The notes under the pieces: generated by a model
The model's database searches: none
What the model saw: the letters and a program-made list of their open reading frames with translations, nothing else
Told to the model about the DNA's origin: nothing
Position numbers and translations under genes: made by a program
NCBI RefSeq assembly: GCF_000301075.1
Contig: NZ_JH932293.1
Coordinates: forward strand, 130,317 to 194,316
Origin: Bergeyella zoohelcum ATCC 43767
Lineage (GTDB): Bacteria; Bacteroidota; Bacteroidia; Flavobacteriales; Weeksellaceae
DNA length: 64,000 bases
Direction of reading: 5' to 3'
Shown here: positions 36,919 through 44,369 of the stretch, piece after piece
How the letters are laid out: each line of letters starts with the position of its first letter
Numbering within the stretch: position 1 is the first letter of the stretch

Positions 36919-37280
36919 TGCAATAGAATATGATTAAACTTAATATAAGAAACTTTATAAGGAAGAACGATTGCCGATGAGTCTGAGCTCAATTTCACTC
37001 GAGCATCATTAACTGAAAAAGATTTTATTTTACGCTCAAAAATCAAAAACCTCTCAGAATTATCACTTTCTGGACCTCCCAATCGAAAATAGCCCAACTC
37101 ATTAGTTTTCCCCTTAGAATAAACCACAGAACCTATTACTACTTTTACTTCTGTTCGAGGTGCATTAGTGAGCCCCTCCACATGAAACCTTGAGTTATTG
37201 AGATAATCCCTGCGTTCGCAACTTAGCAAAAATACTATAAATGAAAATAGCATAAACCCAATTATCCTTGTCTTTTTCAT
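36915..37280 (-). CDS. Small lipoprotein, unknown function
   Basis: Start 37280 yields MKKTRIIGFMLFSFIVFLLSC, a clear lipoprotein signal; the frame extending to 37331 is rejected. The mature part (about 100 aa) has a beta-sandwich-like pattern (VEGLTNAPRTEVKVVIGS, GYFRLGG). A -7 box TATCTTTG at 37298-37305 (minus strand) stands just before it. Overlaps the following barrel gene by 4 bases. Confidence 0.75.
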   Translation of the reverse strand: MKKTRIIGFMLFSFIVFLLSCERRDYLNNSRFHVEGLTNAPRTEVKVVIGSVVYSKGKTNELGYFRLGGPESDNSERFLIFERKIKSFSVNDARVKLSSDSSAIVLPYKVSYIKFNHILLQ

Positions 37281-37320
37281 AACAAAATATATTAATACAA
37301 AGATAGTATTTATTATAAAA

Positions 37321-37350
37321 TAAAAAAGCACATAACTTTTGTTATGTGCT
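37321..37350 (-). terminator. Terminator after tRNA-His
   Basis: AGCACATAAC (37327-37336), loop TTTT, GTTATGTGCT (37341-37350), T-run on the minus strand. Confidence 0.9.
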
Positions 37351-37355
37351 TTTAG

Positions 37356-37430
37356 GGTGGCTAATCGGGATCGAACCGACGACCTTCAGGACCACAATCT
37401 GACGCTCTAACCAACTGAGCTATAGCCACC
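37356..37430 (-). tRNA. tRNA-His (anticodon GTG)
   Basis: The minus strand folds as a cloverleaf: acceptor GTGGCTA/TAGCCAC, D arm GCTCAGTTGGTTAGAGC, anticodon loop TTGTGGT, T arm with GGTTCGATCCC. The extra G at -1 opposite C73 is the hallmark of tRNA-His. The anticodon stem has an A-C mismatch next to the loop. CCA is not encoded. Confidence 0.93.
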
Positions 37431-37465
37431 GTATTGTGGATGCAAATATAAGACTTTTTCAGAAA

Positions 37466-38197
37466 CTACAAAACAATTCCTTCAAAATTTTTTAAGACCA
37501 ATGTTTTTTCACTGGTAAAGCCCTCAGCATAAGCACATCCCGTAAGTCTCCCTAAGTTCTGAGCTCTATAAGTAAAGCTTTCTTGAAAATCTTTTGTAGC
37601 AATTACCGTCTCTGGTTCTTGAGATTCAGGATTATAAAACTGTGTAGCATACGCCATACATGATGCTATTTTTTGTTCCATGAAATCACTAATATCCACT
37701 ACAAAATGTGGCTCTATCTCTTGCCATTGAATATAATTAAACACCTGTTTTGGTCTCCACGCCGTTTGATTTTCTCCCTCATAAGTGGTGGCATATTTAA
37801 CTAAACCTGCAATAAAACATGCATCAGAAACCAACTTCTGTCCTTTCGCATGATCAGGATGCCTATCCTTAATCGCATTTCCAAAAACGATTTCTGGCTG
37901 ATACTTACGCACCATTTCTACGATTTTTCGGATATTGACCTCTGTGTTTTCTAAAAAACCATCTTTCATTTTGAGATTTTCTCTGTATGAAACGCCCAAA
38001 ATCTCCTTTGCTTTTGCAGCTTCTACATATCTTGTTTCTATAGTACCTCGGGTACCCATTTCCCCCTGCGTCAAATCTACAATGGCTACTCTCTTCCCTT
38101 CATGAATAAGTTTTGCCAAAGTACCACCACATCCTAACTCCACATCATCAGGATGTGCACCAAAAGCCAAAATATCTACCTTAAATGGATTCATCAT
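37466..38197 (-). CDS. bshB1: Bacillithiol biosynthesis N-acetylglucosaminyl-malate deacetylase
   Basis: Zinc deacetylase (LmbE/PIG-L fold) making glucosaminyl-malate, the second step of bacillithiol synthesis. The metal/catalytic motif GAHPDDVELG (about 12-21), TQGEMGTRGT and RHPDH are all characteristic of BshB1. Length 243 aa; the second Met (38194) may be the true start. bshA and bshC are not in the window. Bacillithiol is relevant to the persulfide-detoxification cluster at 58-62 kb. Confidence 0.9.
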   Translation of the reverse strand: MMNPFKVDILAFGAHPDDVELGCGGTLAKLIHEGKRVAIVDLTQGEMGTRGTIETRYVEAAKAKEILGVSYRENLKMKDGFLENTEVNIRKIVEMVRKYQPEIVFGNAIKDRHPDHAKGQKLVSDACFIAGLVKYATTYEGENQTAWRPKQVFNYIQWQEIEPHFVVDISDFMEQKIASCMAYATQFYNPESQEPETVIATKDFQESFTYRAQNLGRLTGCAYAEGFTSEKTLVLKNFEGIVL

Positions 38198-38208
38198 TAT
38201 ATTATTAA

Positions 38209-38240
38209 AACCCTTTCAGCATTTAAAATGCCAAAAGGGT
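38209..38240. repeat. Hairpin element sharing a 16-mer with 58341-58374
   Basis: ACCCTTT (38210-38216) pairs with AAAGGGT (38234-38240), with inner GCATT/AATGC. AACCCTTTCAGCATTT (38209-38224) occurs identically at 58341-58356. It lies between the TPR gene and bshB1 and may terminate the former. Confidence 0.6.
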
Positions 38241-38266
38241 AAAAGTGTTTTATAAAATTTTATACA

Positions 38267-39925
38267 TTATTTTGCTTGTAATGCTGTATTCAGTTTCACT
38301 GCATCTTCATAACTTGGATTGAGCATCACCGCCTTCGCTGCATATTCTTTGGCCAATGGCAAGTTTTTCTCCTGATTGTAATGTGCCACCAAGAAATATG
38401 CATAAGAAAGTGATTGTTTCTGTGCATCTTGCTCAGCTTGTGATTTTTTCGCTACAGTGTCAATATACTTCTGGTAAGAAAGTTCTGCCATATCATGTTT
38501 TCCGAGCTGCTGATAGGCTACTCCTTTCGCATAAAAAGAATATTCCCAATCTGGAGCCAAAGCAATCATTTTATCCCAAGTAAAAATAGCACCATTCCAA
38601 TTCTGAGCCTCTTGATAAGCTGTTCCTAATTCCACCAACACATTAGCATCTTTAGGGTTTGTCGCCAGTTTTGTTTTCAACTCTTGGATTTTTGGTGATT
38701 GAGGACCCGCTTCTACCATTTCCGCAGTCACTGCTCCTCCATTAATTTTAGCGAACTCCATATCCCAATCCAAAGTTTGGTCTTGAATATTTTTTGCTAC
38801 AGCAATTTTCTGATTCGCTTCTGCTAAAAGCTCTGCTTTACGGGTAGCATCGGCTTCATTTTTTGCATCAATAGCAATAAATAAACCTTCTAAAGCCGTA
38901 TCTGCGGGCTGTATCCTGCTCTTATCTGTTACTGAATTTTTAAATTGGTTTAAATCAGCTTTTGCTTGAGCCATATCTCCACCAAGTTTATATTCATTGT
39001 AAGCTCTAAGCTTGTATTTTATAGGGTCTTCTACTTTAGAAAAAATAGTACCTAATAATTTTTGAGATTGTGCATAATCATTATTCACAAAATACATTTT
39101 GGAGATTTCCAGTTGTGTATCCGGATCTTCATCTGCGTATTTCGCATAGTTAATCAATGCTTGTGTTACGGCTGCGTTTTCTTGGAATCTCGTTTTATAT
39201 GCTGCCAATGCTTTATAAGCTGGTGCATAGGAAGGGTCAGCAGAAATCGCTTTAGTAATGTTTTCATCTGCTAATTTCCATTGGTTTGCTGCCATCCATA
39301 GTGTTGCCATTCTTGTAAACACAGATGCTTTACTTCTAGAAACTGCAAGTGCTTTTTCATAAGCATTCATCGCATTTCCTGCCTCTTTTTTAAGACGATA
39401 AGCATCTCCTAAAGAATAATATATTTGTGGAGCTACCCCTCCTTTGGAACGCTCAATCGCTTTATTAAGATAATCAATGGCTAAATCTGGAGCATTGTTT
39501 TTTTCAAATAAGGTAAGTGCTTCTGCAGCTCTGTAGAGTACTTCTGCGTCTTTTTCACGGCTATCACTCACCACTTTCTGAATTTCAGCAATCCCCGAGC
39601 GGTCTCCCTTTCCTAATTTAACCGTAGCTATACCTATCTTATTCAGATGGCTATTGGAAGATTGTGCTAATCCCTTTTGGAAATACTCTGTTGCCTTATC
39701 AAAATTCGGCTCGAACTGTGTAAGGTAAGTATTCCCCATATAGAAAAAATTATTTGCATCTTTCGGATTGGCTTGCATGAGTTTCTCAAATACCCCTCTT
39801 GCTTGTGCATATTTGTGACTATCTACTAAGTTCACACCATCTTGAACAGACTGTGCGTTAAAAACAGCTACCCCTGCCATCATAGCAGCAGAAAAAGTAA
39901 GCTTTCTTACATTGTACAACATCAT
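38267..39925 (-). CDS. Tetratricopeptide-repeat protein, secreted
   Basis: A 552-residue protein with signal peptide (~1-24, ending FNAQ) and at least eight tetratricopeptide-type helical hairpins (for example ANNFFYMGNTYL, PQIYYSLGDAYRLKKEAGNAM, WEYSFYAKGVAYQQLGKHDMA). No enzymatic domain. Probably a periplasmic scaffold. It follows the TonB/ExbBD and PstS-like genes in the same orientation, a grouping I recall as common in flavobacteria, suggesting an envelope role with that cluster. Confidence 0.85.
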   Translation of the reverse strand: MMLYNVRKLTFSAAMMAGVAVFNAQSVQDGVNLVDSHKYAQARGVFEKLMQANPKDANNFFYMGNTYLTQFEPNFDKATEYFQKGLAQSSNSHLNKIGIATVKLGKGDRSGIAEIQKVVSDSREKDAEVLYRAAEALTLFEKNNAPDLAIDYLNKAIERSKGGVAPQIYYSLGDAYRLKKEAGNAMNAYEKALAVSRSKASVFTRMATLWMAANQWKLADENITKAISADPSYAPAYKALAAYKTRFQENAAVTQALINYAKYADEDPDTQLEISKMYFVNNDYAQSQKLLGTIFSKVEDPIKYKLRAYNEYKLGGDMAQAKADLNQFKNSVTDKSRIQPADTALEGLFIAIDAKNEADATRKAELLAEANQKIAVAKNIQDQTLDWDMEFAKINGGAVTAEMVEAGPQSPKIQELKTKLATNPKDANVLVELGTAYQEAQNWNGAIFTWDKMIALAPDWEYSFYAKGVAYQQLGKHDMAELSYQKYIDTVAKKSQAEQDAQKQSLSYAYFLVAHYNQEKNLPLAKEYAAKAVMLNPSYEDAVKLNTALQAK

Positions 39926-40000
39926 AAATTCTTTTTAATTAATTTATTTTTATATTTCAATTATTATTCCAAAATTTCATCCTAAGCACTAAGCATTTCT

Positions 40001-40879
40001 TCATCGCATCTGTACTTCTCGCTTATAGTTATTGTACGGCTGGAGTCCTTGTTTAGATACTACAATTTGCCCTAACTGTGTGCAAGAAAAACGGATAAAG
40101 CCATTGCTCACCCCGAAAAAACCTTCATTGGTCAAGAAATAGAGAATTCGGGTAAACGGGTACTGCATATTTTTAATATACTCTAATTCAGGGCGATATA
40201 TTTTACCATCTTCCGCAATGACAGGAAGAATTTTTACATGAGATTTAAGTTCATTAATCTCTTTAGAATGCACCCTACTGATGGTATTCAAGCTAATTAC
40301 ACCTATTTTACCCTTGTATTTTCCTACTTCCTTAATAATATTATCATTACCACGAATCACCCCAAAGTTTAAATTTTGTGTAGCATCATGGAGACCAAAT
40401 TTTTGCTTTACAAAATTAATATTAGAGGCATTATTACCATCGAAAATCAATGTTTTATCCTTGCCTTTGATAAGAAAATCTTTCACTTCTTGTACCGAAA
40501 TGCTTTCCCTTGGGTCCTCATTAGGCACTACAAAGACTACGGCATCGGCGGCAAACTTTGCAGGTTGGAATTTTAAATCCACTTTGTCTTCATAGAGTTG
40601 AAGTTCTTTATCTGTCAAATCTCGAGACATCACAATCACCTGTGTTTTATTCTGCAAAAGATCTATAAATGCGGAATCTTCCTTCTTATACAGCACATTA
40701 ATTTTTGTTTCTGGATAAAACGCCATATATCTTTCAGAGAGTGCTTCTGTTACATTTTTAAAGGCATCATCTGCTACTATGGTAATTTCTCCTTTTTGTG
40801 GTGTAGGTGCATCAGCACTTTTCTTACATGAAAAAAGAAATAGAAAAAAACAGAGTATCCATAGAAAATTATTCTTCAT
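40001..40879 (-). CDS. PstS-like substrate-binding lipoprotein
   Basis: Start 40879 (MKNNFLWILCFFLFLFSC) gives a lipoprotein signal; the frame to 40936 is rejected. The 292-residue protein resembles the PBP-like domain of phosphate-binding PstS (GEITIVADDAFKNVTEAL near the N-terminus; VVSRDLTDKEL-type region; KGKIGVISL). No pst transporter genes are adjacent, so a role other than phosphate import, linked to the TonB cluster, is possible. Overlaps the 66-residue membrane gene by 11 bases. Confidence 0.82.
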   Translation of the reverse strand: MKNNFLWILCFFLFLFSCKKSADAPTPQKGEITIVADDAFKNVTEALSERYMAFYPETKINVLYKKEDSAFIDLLQNKTQVIVMSRDLTDKELQLYEDKVDLKFQPAKFAADAVVFVVPNEDPRESISVQEVKDFLIKGKDKTLIFDGNNASNINFVKQKFGLHDATQNLNFGVIRGNDNIIKEVGKYKGKIGVISLNTISRVHSKEINELKSHVKILPVIAEDGKIYRPELEYIKNMQYPFTRILYFLTNEGFFGVSNGFIRFSCTQLGQIVVSKQGLQPYNNYKREVQMR

Positions 40880-41069
40880 CCTCTTGTTTTTGTTTTTTGA
40901 TTTTATACAAAGCTCTAAGGACACGAAATATCCCATAAATAATCATAATCCCTCCCAAAAGATAGGCAACCATTTCGTCCAGCGGCACAGCGAACTGCTG
41001 ATATGTAAATACCAAAATTCCAAGGACAATGTAGGCTAAACCTGTAAAAATGGATAGATAATTGAACAT
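40869..41069 (-). CDS. Small membrane protein (66 aa)
   Basis: Two membrane helices (about 6-22 and 33-51) with a charged C-terminal tail (KKQKQEDEE). It sits between tonB and the PstS-like gene, overlapping the latter by 11 bases, so it is real and co-translated. Function unknown. Confidence 0.75.
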   Translation of the reverse strand: MFNYLSIFTGLAYIVLGILVFTYQQFAVPLDEMVAYLLGGIMIIYGIFRVLRALYKIKKQKQEDEE

Positions 41070-41083
41070 AAAGACAAATATAC

Positions 41084-41110
41084 AAAAAAAGAGAAGCTTA
41101 AGCCTCTCTT
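41084..41110 (-). terminator. Terminator after tonB
   Basis: On the minus strand AGAGAGGC, loop TTAA, GCTTCTCT (about 41109-41090) is followed by seven T. It separates the tonB operon from the small membrane protein/PstS/TPR genes. Confidence 0.7.
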
Positions 41111-41133
41111 TTATGTTAATAAAAATTTAAAAA

Positions 41134-42000
41134 TTATTGAAACTCCATTACAAATGGAACACTAAATCTAGATCTTACATTCTGACCATCTAGTTTACCT
41201 GGCTTCCATTTTTTGAGTTTTTTCACTACTCTTACCGCTTCATCATCAAAATCTCTATTTCCTGATTTCTCTACCACTTTCACATCCGATACGGTACCAT
41301 CTCTTTCCACGATAAAGCGAAGTGTCGCTTTGAGTCTTCCTTCTGCATCTACCACTGAGCTATCGAAATTATCCGCTAAGTAAGCTCTCAGTGCATTCAT
41401 CCCTCCCGGATATTCTGCCTCCTGATCTACCTTTGCATATACTTCGGTAGTACTGATTTGAGGTTTTGATTCCATAGTCTTTGTAGCCGTTCCTTGAGTT
41501 GGTGGCGGTGGTGGCGGTGCATAGTCTGGCTTTTTCACCCCTTCCTGATTTACAAGACCAGTAGTAGTTTCTAATTGTTTAGAAATCGGTGGTGGTGGTG
41601 TTTCCACTTTTGGAGCTTTTACAGGCTCTGGCACCACATTTTGGATGATTTCCACTTGCTCCTGCTCTTCAGGTTTTGGCGGTGGCGGCGGCGGGAGTTC
41701 TTCCTCTTCCTCAGGCTGTTCCAATACTTCATCTTCTAGTTTAATATCCATAAGATTAGCATCTACTTCTACTGTTTCCTCAGGATTGGTCAATTGTTTG
41801 ATTTTCATCACAACAAAAGGAGTAATCGCTGCGGTACAGAAAAGGATCGTACCGATGATGAAAGATTTGGTAAGAATACCTCTATAACTTTGTCTTAAGT
41901 CATAGGCACCATACGCCTTATTTCTATTTTCAAATACAATTTCGTCCAAAGAAGGCGTTTGATTGTATCCTAATTTTTCGTCTGACATATATTTATTCAT
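41134..42000 (-). CDS. tonB: Energy transducer TonB
   Basis: Transmits proton-motive force from ExbB/ExbD to outer-membrane receptors. One N-terminal membrane helix (~45-68, after a cytosolic AYDLRQSY segment), proline/glutamate-rich periplasmic spacer (EEEELPPPPPPKPEEQEQV) and C-terminal TonB domain (about 200-288; RDGTVSDVKVVEKSGNRDFD, WKPGKLDGQNVRSRFSVPF). ATG 41988 is an alternative start. Last gene of exbB-exbD-exbD-tonB. Confidence 0.93.
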   Translation of the reverse strand: MNKYMSDEKLGYNQTPSLDEIVFENRNKAYGAYDLRQSYRGILTKSFIIGTILFCTAAITPFVVMKIKQLTNPEETVEVDANLMDIKLEDEVLEQPEEEEELPPPPPPKPEEQEQVEIIQNVVPEPVKAPKVETPPPPISKQLETTTGLVNQEGVKKPDYAPPPPPPTQGTATKTMESKPQISTTEVYAKVDQEAEYPGGMNALRAYLADNFDSSVVDAEGRLKATLRFIVERDGTVSDVKVVEKSGNRDFDDEAVRVVKKLKKWKPGKLDGQNVRSRFSVPFVMEFQ

Positions 42001-42021
42001 TAAGGGTTAGACGATGTGGGT

Positions 42022-42561
42022 TTATTTCACCTTATTATCATAAATCGCTTTTTCCCAATCTTTGATTTCAGTAACCCCGTACTGTTCATTTTTGGTAATT
42101 GCCATTTCATCTAAGATATCCACAAAGTTCTTATATACTGCATCATCCGTAGGCTTAATAATCACTGTAAATTTAGCAGGATCTTTAGCTCTTCGTTTTG
42201 CATCCTCGATTACCTTCGTAATCCCTTCTTTATCATAATTAGTTTCAAGGAGTTTTTCATCTGTGAGTCCTTGTCTATCCAATTGATGATAAAAAATTCT
42301 ATTGTCCTTACCAATAATCAGGGAGATTGAATTAGATAAATCAATCTCTGTTGGTGGAGGTTTTGGTTGATCTTCTTTTGGTTTTGCTGGAAGTCCTAAA
42401 TCCATTACATTCGGTTTACTGAAAGTAGTGGTAAACATGAAGAATGTAATCAATAGAAACCCTAAGTCCACCATGGGCGTCATATCTACTCTGGTAGATT
42501 GCTTTTTGGAACGGACTTTTCCTCCCTTTGCACTTTTATCTTGTACTTGTACTTCTGCCAT
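42022..42561 (-). CDS. exbD: ExbD/TolR family proton-channel subunit (second copy)
   Basis: Short cytosolic N-terminus, one membrane helix with the conserved aspartate in MTPMVDLGFLLITFF, then a periplasmic domain (TVIIKPTDDAVYKNFVDILDEM). Length 179 aa. Follows the first exbD by 12 bases. Tandem unlike exbD genes are usual in Bacteroidota. Confidence 0.92.
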   Translation of the reverse strand: MAEVQVQDKSAKGGKVRSKKQSTRVDMTPMVDLGFLLITFFMFTTTFSKPNVMDLGLPAKPKEDQPKPPPTEIDLSNSISLIIGKDNRIFYHQLDRQGLTDEKLLETNYDKEGITKVIEDAKRRAKDPAKFTVIIKPTDDAVYKNFVDILDEMAITKNEQYGVTEIKDWEKAIYDNKVK

Positions 42562-42573
42562 TTCTATTAAGAT

Positions 42574-43173
42574 TTATTTTCCTTCTTGGGTAGTAATTAA
42601 CCAAAATTTGTAAAATTCAATATCTCTAAAACCTTCAAACAAGTCTCTAATTTTAGGGTAAGCAGTAGTACCATCTCCTTTTACGGCAACTTTATAGTCA
42701 TTCTTCACATCTAAGCTTGCTTTTACCCAGTCTATGAGTTGTTTATTGGTTTCATCCAAAGGAACACCAGATGCTCCTTTAAAATTTTTCTGCTCATCTT
42801 CTGATAGATTTAAGAAACTTTTTAACTGACTCATAGGTACTCCTATGGATTGTACTTTAGTAAAAGCTACTTTTTCTTTGTCTGTGAAAGAGACTCCATA
42901 TTTCTTCCCCATTGCTTCCAAAACTTGAATTCTTTCAGAAGCATTTTCTACGGGCTGGAAATAGAATTTCCCATCTGCTGTTACATTGACCGTCATAAGA
43001 CTAGCATCAGGTAACAATTTTTCAGATATAGAAGATGGCGGCATTATCTGCTCTACATCAGGTTTTTTAAACTGTGTAGTCAAGATAAAGAAGGTGAGTA
43101 ATAGGAAAGCAACATCACACATTGCCGTCATATCCGTTACTACGCCATGTCTTTTTGGTTTGACTCTCGCCAT
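42574..43173 (-). CDS. exbD: ExbD/TolR family proton-channel subunit (first copy)
   Basis: Membrane helix with the protonatable aspartate in MTAMCDVAFLLLTFF, then a larger periplasmic domain (199 aa total) with an insertion relative to the next copy. Follows exbB by 79 bases. Confidence 0.92.
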   Translation of the reverse strand: MARVKPKRHGVVTDMTAMCDVAFLLLTFFILTTQFKKPDVEQIMPPSSISEKLLPDASLMTVNVTADGKFYFQPVENASERIQVLEAMGKKYGVSFTDKEKVAFTKVQSIGVPMSQLKSFLNLSEDEQKNFKGASGVPLDETNKQLIDWVKASLDVKNDYKVAVKGDGTTAYPKIRDLFEGFRDIEFYKFWLITTQEGK

Positions 43174-43252
43174 ATTATTATTAATTTTATATTAAACTTC
43201 TTTAATTACAGATGCATAAATCATTCCATCTGTATTTTTCGCACCTCAATGA

Positions 43253-44116
43253 TTAGTGGTGCTCTGCGAATGATTGCTGGATAGACATTCCGATTTCATC
43301 GATTTTATAAGTCAATCCATCAATTTTAGAGGTAAAGAAGTTATAGAAAATAATCGCTACTGCAGAAGTACCAATACCTAAAGCAGTATTAATCAACGCC
43401 TCGGAGATACCGATAGATAGTGCTGCCGCATCTGGCGTACCCCCACCAGAACCTAAAGCGAAGAACGCCTTAATCATCCCGATTACCGTACCTAAAAGAG
43501 CCACAAGCGTAGCTACAGTACCAAGGGTAGAGAGAATCATCATGTTCTTTTCTAGCATAGGCATTTCTAGCGTGGTGGCTTCTTCTAGTGATTTAGTAAG
43601 TGCAGCCATTTTCTGCTCTTTATTCAGTGTATTATCTTTCGCTAAAGCCTTATAAGTAACAAGCCCTTCTTTTACTACATTACCCACAGAACCTTGCTGA
43701 GCATCGCATGCTTCAATAGCTTCATCAATTTTGTTCTGGTTCAATAGCGTTCTAATTTTCACTACGAAAGCATCTAAGTTTCCTTTCCCTTCTGCTTTAC
43801 CAATTACGAAGAAACGCTCAAATGCAAAAACGATTACGGTAATCATGAACAAAATCAAGATATGTACTACAGGACCTCCCATGTAGATAATCCCCATGAA
43901 AGACTCTGGGTGAAATTCCTTAGAATCTACATCTGAAAATGCTACTGAAGCTCCTGTAAGCCTTGCATCTTCCTTAAAATTCCCTGGATTCCCCAATACG
44001 AATAAGTAAATGCTCAATGCAATTACATACAATATTGGAAGTACAATAGCAGGATTGAGACCACCTGTTTTTCTAGCAACTACTTGCTCTTCTGTGTTTG
44101 AAACATTCATTTCCAT
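43253..44116 (-). CDS. exbB: ExbB/TolQ/MotA-type proton channel
   Basis: Membrane helices at about 20-42, 75-98, 190-215 and 235-258. The MotA/TolQ/ExbB signature lies in STLGTVATLVALLGTVIGM and GISEALINTALGIGTSAVAII. Length 287 aa. First gene of the operon exbB-exbD-exbD-tonB. Confidence 0.93.
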   Translation of the reverse strand: MEMNVSNTEEQVVARKTGGLNPAIVLPILYVIALSIYLFVLGNPGNFKEDARLTGASVAFSDVDSKEFHPESFMGIIYMGGPVVHILILFMITVIVFAFERFFVIGKAEGKGNLDAFVVKIRTLLNQNKIDEAIEACDAQQGSVGNVVKEGLVTYKALAKDNTLNKEQKMAALTKSLEEATTLEMPMLEKNMMILSTLGTVATLVALLGTVIGMIKAFFALGSGGGTPDAAALSIGISEALINTALGIGTSAVAIIFYNFFTSKIDGLTYKIDEIGMSIQQSFAEHH

Positions 44117-44369
44117 TATAATTTAATTATTTAATTGTTTTAATTACTAACTTTCAAGCCGTAAATATAAATACAAATTTTCTTTTCACACAAATGACAC
44201 CCCAAATATTAATGCTTTTTTTACAATAATTTAACACCACACCTATATAGAATTAATAATTCCAATAGAGAAAATCATCAAAAAACGCATCAAACAAAGC
44301 AAAACCTATGAAAGAATAAAAAAACTTGCACTTATTTTTTTAACATTCTTCTATTCGTATTTTTTTTAT

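Noticed and set aside
40001..40879. Phosphate ABC transporter operon
   Set aside because: Only a PstS-like binding protein is present; pstC, pstA, pstB and phoU are absent nearby.
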